A stretch of DNA of 38,832 nt from SHZI01 sp963698405. Its GTDB lineage: Bacteria > Pseudomonadota > Gammaproteobacteria > Steroidobacterales > GCA-2729495. Position numbers and translations under genes: made by a program. The first letter of the stretch is position 1, and each line of letters begins with the position of its first letter. Location of the stretch: positions 1 to 38,832 of the forward strand of contig CAVOQT010000019.1 of assembly GCA_963698405.1 (NCBI GenBank), in the 5' to 3' direction. The notes beneath the pieces are model-generated. The model was not told the DNA's origin, searched no databases, and saw nothing but the letters and a program-made list of their open reading frames with translations. This document shows positions 34,025 to 38,832 of the stretch, one piece after another.

Positions 34025-34663
34025 TCACCCCACCGCCTTCCAGATCCACCAACCCCCCACCGCAATACTGCCAAGTCCTGCGAATCGGCTGATGGCTCGG
34101 GTCCAGTTCGATGAAGCCACAGATGCGCGGCGAAACGCCGCCGCCGCCAGCAGCGCATAAGCCGTCATCGCGATGATGGTGCCGAGGCCGAATGCCAGCA
34201 GGTAACCCAGGCCCACCGCCCAGCGCTCCATCATCGTAACGGGCACCAGCGCCACCACGGCGCTGGTGCCCGCCAGTCCGTGCATAAGACCCACCATCGT
34301 GATGCCGTACTTGCCATGGCCATGATGGTGATGTCCCTCCGCAGAGTGTGCCGGCGCGTGGGAATCCAACTTGCGAGCACCACGCATGACCCAGACGCCG
34401 ACCGCCACGAGGAGCACCCCGACCACCCCCTCGCCCAGCGCATCGTAGCCAACCGGCCAGCGAAATCCCGTCGCGATGAGGACGCCCCCGACCACGAACA
34501 CGGCGATTGAGTGCCCCAGCCCCCAGCGGAGCCCGAACCCTACCGCACTACGAAACGCGGGACGAGTGCTGACAAAAGCGGTGACGGCAATCATGTGGTC
34601 CACCTCGATGGCATGAGCCAGCCCAAGAAGAAGTGCTGTACTGAGAATGACTGCAGAATCCAT
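34025..34663 (-). CDS. Nickel/cobalt transporter-like membrane protein (NiCoT/UreH type)
   Basis: The 212-residue integral membrane protein has about six helices. Helix 1 carries LLGLAHAIEVDHMIAVTAFVS, which contains the HX4DH metal-binding motif of the NiCoT/RcnA/UreH superfamily. A second conserved segment is GLRWGLGHSIAVFVVGG, and LMHGLAGTSAVVALVP opens the second half. A His-rich cytoplasmic loop (SHAPAHSAEGHHHHGHGK) follows helix 4 and is typical of nickel or cobalt handling. Start: ATG at 34663 (MDSAVILSTALLLG) is preferred; the longer frame to 34819 adds a non-conserved N terminus running across the divergent promoter. Uptake and efflux cannot be distinguished. It is convergent with hipA and divergent from the barrel-like protein. 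Confidence 0.85.
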   Translation of the reverse strand: MDSAVILSTALLLGLAHAIEVDHMIAVTAFVSTRPAFRSAVGFGLRWGLGHSIAVFVVGGVLIATGFRWPVGYDALGEGVVGVLLVAVGVWVMRGARKLDSHAPAHSAEGHHHHGHGKYGITMVGLMHGLAGTSAVVALVPVTMMERWAVGLGYLLAFGLGTIIAMTAYALLAAAAFRRASVASSNWTRAISRFAGLGSIAVGGWWIWKAVG

Positions 34664-34795
34664 CTGGATACTCGGCTGAGAGAAGAGCGGGAATAGCCAT
34701 ACTGCCAGCCGAGGGCAATCATCGAAAGACTTTGCAAAAATCCACAATCCTTGACTCAATACTATGCAAAGCATCTTCAGGAAAGACCCGGAATC

Positions 34796-35542
34796 ATGGT
34801 GAATCGACCGTACCAGCATGCTGCGATGGCAGCACTGCTACTCTCAAACTTCGGTCTGGCTTATGCGGGACCACCGCTAACCATCGATGACCCCGGGATT
34901 CTCGATCCGGGCAAGTTTGAAGTAATCCTGGCCGGCGCTATCGAGGCCCGTCGCTCGGGTGACTCCTACCACTTGCCGATTCTCGACGTTTCCTACGGAG
35001 TCTCTCAAAACATCCAGATAGCCGGAGTGGCCATCAGGGATATCGTCAATCCGGATGGTGGAAGCACCAAGTCAGATCTGGGCCTTGGCGCTGTTGGCAT
35101 CAAATGGCGCTTCCTCAACCACGAGAAGCTGCAGATGTCCGTTGCGCCGTACTACACGACCAATCTGCGAGATGGTGCCGTGAATCGTGGCGTGGTAGAT
35201 GACACTGACGCATGGACGTTGCCCGTGGAATTTCAGTATGAGTTCTCCGGCTGGCGGCTGAATGCGGAAGTCGGCTACTCCTGGCTGCAGGAGGCAAGCG
35301 ACGAGTGGGCTTATGGCATTGCTGCCGCCTACCCGCTTTCCAAACGGATCGAAGCGATGGTGGAGATCCATGGCGGCGCTGACCACGAATTCGACGATGA
35401 CGGGCATTCCTATCGTGTTGGTGCCGATATCACCCTGAAGGAAAACCTGCACCTGCTGGTGGCGCTGGGATCCAGTTTCCATGAGTCAGGCGATGATGAC
35501 CTGGATCTGCAAGGCTATCTGGGCCTGCAGTGGTTTCCCTGA
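34796..35542 (+). CDS. Exported outer-membrane beta-barrel-like protein of unknown role
   Basis: The roughly 248-residue protein has an N-terminal signal peptide (MVNRPYQHAAMAALLLSNFGLAYA, cleavage near AYAG). A body of alternating hydrophobic/polar strands with aromatic girdles follows (KFEVILAGAIEARRSG, YGVSQNIQIAGVAIRDIV, LGLGAVGIKWRFL, LNAEVGYSW), and it ends in LQGYLGLQWFP with a near-terminal aromatic. This resembles small outer-membrane transporter or phenol-degradation-like barrels (MetA-type), but I cannot assign a family firmly. Start: ATG at 34796 is preferred because it directly begins the signal peptide; TTG at 34751 is possible. It is divergent from the NiCoT-like gene and may share its regulation. 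Its stop codon abuts the uvrA remnant. Confidence 0.7.
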   Translation: MVNRPYQHAAMAALLLSNFGLAYAGPPLTIDDPGILDPGKFEVILAGAIEARRSGDSYHLPILDVSYGVSQNIQIAGVAIRDIVNPDGGSTKSDLGLGAVGIKWRFLNHEKLQMSVAPYYTTNLRDGAVNRGVVDDTDAWTLPVEFQYEFSGWRLNAEVGYSWLQEASDEWAYGIAAAYPLSKRIEAMVEIHGGADHEFDDDGHSYRVGADITLKENLHLLVALGSSFHESGDDDLDLQGYLGLQWFP

Positions 35543-35543
35543 T

Positions 35544-35667
35544 CCGCAGTGACGGCGCGACCAGGGCAATACCATCGTGGTCATCGAGCACAATCTCGAT
35601 GTCATCAAGACTGCCGACTGGATCATCGATCCTGGGACCTGAGGGTAGCAATGGCGGCAGAAAATTG
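35544..35667 (+). pseudogene. Broken copy of the uvrA 3' region
   Basis: This 124-base stretch matches uvrA 30898-31020. From 35556 to 35630 there are seven differences in 75 bases, and all seven are synonymous third-codon changes (for example cgt/cgc, aac/aat, gac/gat). The peptide segment IVVIEHNLDVIKTADW is therefore identical to resident UvrA. One inserted base just after (an extra c near 35631) shifts the frame; if it is removed, the sequence goes on to encode LGPEGSNGGRKL. At the left edge aga has become tga. The last 28 codons of uvrA are not represented. It is a dead fragment of a different uvrA allele, not a recent copy of the neighbouring gene. Confidence 0.93.
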
Positions 35668-35790
35668 TGGCTTTACATATTCTTTGGAATCGTCATCGCC
35701 CCACTTGGCACCGAGAATATTTCTGCTATTGTTTTGCAGCATTCGCGACCCATGAACAACAAAAACCTGGTGCGAATAAGGGGAATACTA
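35668..35790. promoter_or_regulatory. Spacer with candidate promoter for the second PEP-CTERM gene
   Basis: TTGGCA (35705-35710) and TATTGT (35727-35732) with a 16-base spacing form a moderate sigma70-like promoter. AAGGGG at about 35778-35783 is a good ribosome binding site 7 bases before the ATG. The segment is more AT-rich than its surroundings. Confidence 0.4.
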
Positions 35791-36861
35791 ATGCAGCTGT
35801 ACTCGTCTCAACTGTCCGCTCATCCGCAACCAGCACTGCGTAACGCCGCAGCTGCGTTCAGCGTGGCCGTCGGCCTGTTTGTGTTTGCAGCCGGAGCAGA
35901 GGCAGCGACACTGGCAACCCGGGCTTCGCTGACTGGAAGTAACTGTGCTGCCTCTGGTGACCCGCGCTGCATCTACGGCACCAGCTTCACGCCCGGGGCA
36001 GGCAGTAACACCAACACCGTCAACAACGCTGGCACCGGGAGCTTCTCCCAGTCTGCAGTCGGCTATATCGACCCACGTCTCGGCACTGCCAACTCGGCAA
36101 ATAGTTCAGCGACAGCTGGTCCCGGCTACCTGCAGCTGACTGCCGGGACCACCGTTTCCAGCACGCCACCGCTTGGCAGCTCGTCGAGCAGTCTGCAAAG
36201 TCTGACGGCCATTGCCGGTGGAATCATGACCGACCGCCTGAGCATTGCAGCACCCACGCCTGCGCTGCAGGGCATGCCAGCCACGGTCATAGCCGACCTG
36301 GTCATAGAGGGGTCGCTGGGTGCCACCACCGTGAACACCAACATTGATCCGACGGCTGGCCGTGTCAGTGCGGCAAACTGGCGCGTGGCCTACCAGACAG
36401 CGAATACCTCGGGCGGCTCGACCGCCGACTTTATGCCAGGTTTTTTCGGACAGTTGTCAGTTAACGGCAGCGGCGCCAGCACACAGCAAGGTCAGGCGCT
36501 ACCCACAACCATTCCCGTCAGCTTCGCCATCCAGTTCGGTGTGCCTTTCGACATCTCCATCCAAGCCACCATTGTCGCCCTGGCGCAATTATCCAACACT
36601 GTGGCCAAGCCCTTGACCGATGGCGTGTCTGTCGCATCGGCGCAAGCCTCATTCGGTAATACCGTGTACTGGAACGGCATCAGCTCCGTAGTCAGCAGTG
36701 GACAGACGATCACCGGCTTCACCGTCACGTCTGAGTCTGGGGCCAACTACGCCACCGCGCTGAAGCCGCAGGTCGTACCGGCACCTTCAGCGGTGTGGCT
36801 GCTGACCACCGGCGTTCTGCCGTTGCTTGCCCGCGCCCGGCGGCGGCGAGGAACTGGCTGA
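35791..36861 (+). CDS. Second secreted PEP-CTERM (VPAP-type) sorting-domain protein
   Basis: The product is about 356 residues with an N-terminal signal region (the hydrophobic core NAAAAFSVAVGLFVFAAGAEA precedes an AxA-like cleavage site). The body is Ser/Thr/Ala/Gly-rich with many predicted beta strands. The C-terminal sorting signal is VPAPSAVWLLTTGVLPLLA plus a RARRRR basic stretch. Compared with the classical form, the usual GSG in the helix is TTG. Start: ATG at 35791 has AAGGGG upstream; the frame is open back to 35530 but that stretch is the uvrA remnant and spacer. The protein shows no obvious resemblance to the PEP-CTERM protein at 31284 outside the sorting signal. The role is unknown; surface attachment is inferred. 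Confidence 0.82.
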   Translation: MQLYSSQLSAHPQPALRNAAAAFSVAVGLFVFAAGAEAATLATRASLTGSNCAASGDPRCIYGTSFTPGAGSNTNTVNNAGTGSFSQSAVGYIDPRLGTANSANSSATAGPGYLQLTAGTTVSSTPPLGSSSSSLQSLTAIAGGIMTDRLSIAAPTPALQGMPATVIADLVIEGSLGATTVNTNIDPTAGRVSAANWRVAYQTANTSGGSTADFMPGFFGQLSVNGSGASTQQGQALPTTIPVSFAIQFGVPFDISIQATIVALAQLSNTVAKPLTDGVSVASAQASFGNTVYWNGISSVVSSGQTITGFTVTSESGANYATALKPQVVPAPSAVWLLTTGVLPLLARARRRRGTG

Positions 36862-36951
36862 AACAGCTCCACCCACTCGCACGCGCCGGAGGCTGCACCA
36901 CCGGCGTATGCGATACTCGCCCCATCCCCGCCCGGATGAGGACAGGCCGCG

Positions 36952-37917
36952 ATGATCGTCAACTGCATCGCTTACCGCGCTGGCAAGAGCATCGGTGACA
37001 TCTCCATCGATGCCATCAGCGATGTGCTCAAGGAATCCAACACCCTCGTCTGGCTCGGTGTGCACGAACCAGACACCCAGCTACTGCGCAAGGTGCAGGA
37101 AGAGTTCTCGCTGCACGACCTGGCCATCGAGGATGCCCAGCACGCCCATCAGCGACCCAAACTTGAAGCCTATGCCGACTCGCTGTTCATCGTCGTCGAG
37201 ACGGCGCAGATCCAGAACGACGAAGTACACTTTGGCGAGACGCATCTGTTCGTCGGCCACAACTTCATCATCACCATCCGGCATGGCTCCTCGGTGAGTT
37301 ACGCACCCGTACGGCAGAAATGCGAAGCCTTTCCGCATCGCATGGCGCTGGGCCCGGGATTCGCGCTCTACTCGATCATCGATTTTGTGGTGGACAATTA
37401 CCAGCCGGTCGCAGAAAGCCTGCAGGCACGCTTCGAGGAACTCGAACTGGATATATTCGAGAAGTCCTTCGACCGTGAGGCCATCGCCGACCTGTACCGG
37501 CTCAAAGGCGAGCTCATCAAGCTGCGCAACGCCGTGCTGCCGATCAACGACATCAGCAGCCAGCTGATCCGCTTTCATGAAGACGTGGTCCGCAAGGAAC
37601 TGCGGCCTTATTTCCGCGACATCGAAGACCATGTCAGCCGGATCATCAAGATGACCGATACGGTGCGCGAGATGCTGACCACCGCCATCCAGGTCAATCT
37701 GGCGCTAGTCACCGTCGGACAGAATGAAGTCGTGAAGCAACTGGCCGGCTGGGGCGCCATCCTGGCTGTCCCTACGGTGGTGTTCAGCATGTATGGCATG
37801 AATTTCCGTTTCATGCCGGAACTCAACGCGCACTGGGGTTATCCGGTGGTGGTAGGAATCACGCTGACAGCCTGCGCTTTGCTGTTTCGACGCCTGCGCC
37901 GCGCTGACTGGCTCTGA
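36952..37917 (+). CDS. corA: CorA-type divalent metal ion transporter
   Basis: The product is a 321-residue CorA family magnesium (or cobalt/zinc) channel. The long N-terminal cytoplasmic domain includes DLAIEDAQHAHQRPKLEAY, a CorA hallmark, followed by the stalk helix. Two C-terminal membrane helices follow, the first ending in the selectivity motif YGMNF (GMN at residues 282-284) with the conserved MPELN loop behind it. The length is typical (E. coli 316). It follows the second PEP-CTERM gene by 90 bp with AGGACAGG upstream of the ATG. Magnesium is the most likely substrate, but related proteins carry zinc or cobalt. It is not adjacent to corC. Confidence 0.95.
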   Translation: MIVNCIAYRAGKSIGDISIDAISDVLKESNTLVWLGVHEPDTQLLRKVQEEFSLHDLAIEDAQHAHQRPKLEAYADSLFIVVETAQIQNDEVHFGETHLFVGHNFIITIRHGSSVSYAPVRQKCEAFPHRMALGPGFALYSIIDFVVDNYQPVAESLQARFEELELDIFEKSFDREAIADLYRLKGELIKLRNAVLPINDISSQLIRFHEDVVRKELRPYFRDIEDHVSRIIKMTDTVREMLTTAIQVNLALVTVGQNEVVKQLAGWGAILAVPTVVFSMYGMNFRFMPELNAHWGYPVVVGITLTACALLFRRLRRADWL

Positions 37918-37940
37918 CGGCACACATACGGAGAGACCCC

Positions 37941-38771
37941 ATGCACGGCCCGCTGCGCATCATTTTTTCGATCACGCTGTTGCTGATGTGGACCATATTC
38001 GGCCTGTCTCTGGCGAACGATAGCTGGACCACGGCCAACTGGCTGATGCTCGGCTTGGCGCATCTGGGCTGCGCCGTGGTGTTCATCAATTTCGCCTATC
38101 TGTTTTCCTACGGCTACGCGATCAGCATGCTGATCATCCACCTGGCCATACTGGCCCTGAAACCCTCTCTGGCTGCAGCCTTGATTGCCGGGCTTGCTGC
38201 CGTCTATGGCGCACGCCTGTGGCGATTCGTACACCTGCGCTACCGGGGCGCCTCTTACGGGCGCATCAAATCCCGCGGTGACAAGGCCGATGCAACGCTG
38301 CCGATGGCATTGCGGCTGTATCTGTGGATCGCGGTGAGCTGGCTGATGACCTTCACGGCGATGACTGCCTGGCGCGTATCGGAAAGCGGCGTGCTGACCC
38401 CATGGATCGTGGCGGGTGCGCTGATGATGCTGGGCGGCCTGCTGCTGGAAACAGTTGCCGACCAGCAGAAACAGGCGGGCAAGGCCCGCAACCCCGATGG
38501 TTTCGTGAGCGACGGGCTCTACCGGCACATCCGGCATCCCAATTACGTGGGCGAGATGATCTTTCAGGCCGGTCTGATGCTGGCCTGTATCGGTACAGCG
38601 AGAACATGGCTCGAATACGCAGCCTGCCTGACCGGCCCGCTCTACATCGTGATCCTGATGTACTACGCCGGTATCGATGCCGACGAAAAACAGCAGCAGC
38701 GTTACGGCGCAGACCCCGCATACGCACGATACCGACAGCGATCAGGCAGCTTTCTGCCCGGCAAAGGCTAG
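37941..38771 (+). CDS. DUF1295/isoprenylcysteine methyltransferase-like membrane protein
   Basis: The 276-residue polytopic membrane protein has about seven hydrophobic segments. The C-terminal region has GFVSDGLYRHIRHPNYVGEMIF, the signature shared by DUF1295, steroid 5-alpha-reductase C-terminal and ICMT-type proteins, followed by a membrane helix and a YAGIDADEKQQQRYGADPAYARYRQRSGSFLP tail. The RHPNY motif binds the cofactor (SAM or NADPH) in characterised relatives. The substrate is unknown; methylation or reduction of a lipid-like molecule is inferred. GGAGAG lies 5 bases before the ATG and corA ends 23 bp upstream, so the two are probably co-transcribed. The frame is complete, 61 bp before the window end. 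Confidence 0.85.
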   Translation: MHGPLRIIFSITLLLMWTIFGLSLANDSWTTANWLMLGLAHLGCAVVFINFAYLFSYGYAISMLIIHLAILALKPSLAAALIAGLAAVYGARLWRFVHLRYRGASYGRIKSRGDKADATLPMALRLYLWIAVSWLMTFTAMTAWRVSESGVLTPWIVAGALMMLGGLLLETVADQQKQAGKARNPDGFVSDGLYRHIRHPNYVGEMIFQAGLMLACIGTARTWLEYAACLTGPLYIVILMYYAGIDADEKQQQRYGADPAYARYRQRSGSFLPGKG

Positions 38772-38832
38772 GAAATTCACACTCGGGGTGCGGGAGACAC
38801 AGGGCCTGGCCAGGCTGCGGCTGATCAAGCCT

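Noticed and set aside
31105..35543. Transposase, integrase or tRNA attachment site in the accessory segment
   Set aside because: No such gene, terminal inverted repeat or tRNA was seen, so the segment is not called a mobile element.
35700..35735. Sigma54 promoter (TGGCAC) before the second PEP-CTERM gene
   Set aside because: TGGCAC is present but no GC lies at the required -12 spacing, so a sigma70-like reading is preferred.
1..38832. CRISPR arrays, rRNA or tRNA genes
   Set aside because: No regularly spaced repeats and no cloverleaf or rRNA-like segments were found by eye.

Overview
The window is a GC-rich bacterial chromosome segment. Its gene content and order point to a gammaproteobacterium: miaB-phoH-ybeY-corC-lnt, leuS-lptE, holA-nadD-rsfS-rlmH, maf-rng-yhdP, and ssb divergent from uvrA. 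A long-form Trm112/YcaR protein, standalone HisI, a fused ATP sulfurylase/APS kinase and two PEP-CTERM-type secreted proteins suggest an environmental lineage, perhaps near Nevskiales, Steroidobacterales or Xanthomonadales. That placement is inference. No phage genes, transposases, integrases, tRNAs, rRNAs or CRISPR arrays are seen.

Layout. (1) 47-2586, plus strand: lemA and a large M48 metalloprotease with a C-terminal half of its own. (2) 2534-14812, minus strand: a dense housekeeping block, in transcription order cysS, sufE, yidD, trm112, holA, nadD, rsfS, rlmH, maf, rng, yhdP and a CPA2-type antiporter. It has many 1-23 bp overlaps, so translational coupling is likely. (3) hisI, a single plus-strand gene at 14891. 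(4) 15402-25687, minus strand: miaB, phoH, ybeY, corC, lnt, a b-type cytochrome, a small unknown, leuS, lptE, mtgA. This covers tRNA modification, rRNA maturation, envelope lipoprotein processing, LPS export and peptidoglycan synthesis. (5) Fused sat-cysC, then ssb with a strong rho-independent terminator, and divergent uvrA. (6) 31105-35543, an accessory segment directly after uvrA: a PEP-CTERM protein, a hipBA toxin-antitoxin pair preceded by a perfect 21-bp inverted repeat, a nickel/cobalt-type transporter and a divergent outer-membrane-barrel-like protein. (7) 35544-35667, a broken second copy of the uvrA 3' region, followed by a second PEP-CTERM protein, corA and a DUF1295/ICMT-type membrane protein.

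The most interesting observation is that the accessory segment is bracketed by intact uvrA and a remnant of a different uvrA allele. All seven substitutions in the best-conserved 75-base stretch are synonymous third-position changes, so the remnant descends from a uvrA that was functional while it diverged from the resident gene. This suggests the cargo arrived by recombination or integration at the 3' end of uvrA, displacing the older gene end. The second is the M48 protease, whose roughly 300-residue helical C-terminal half resembles a TerB-like domain and sits beside LemA. The large perfect palindrome in front of hipBA is a good candidate autoregulatory operator.
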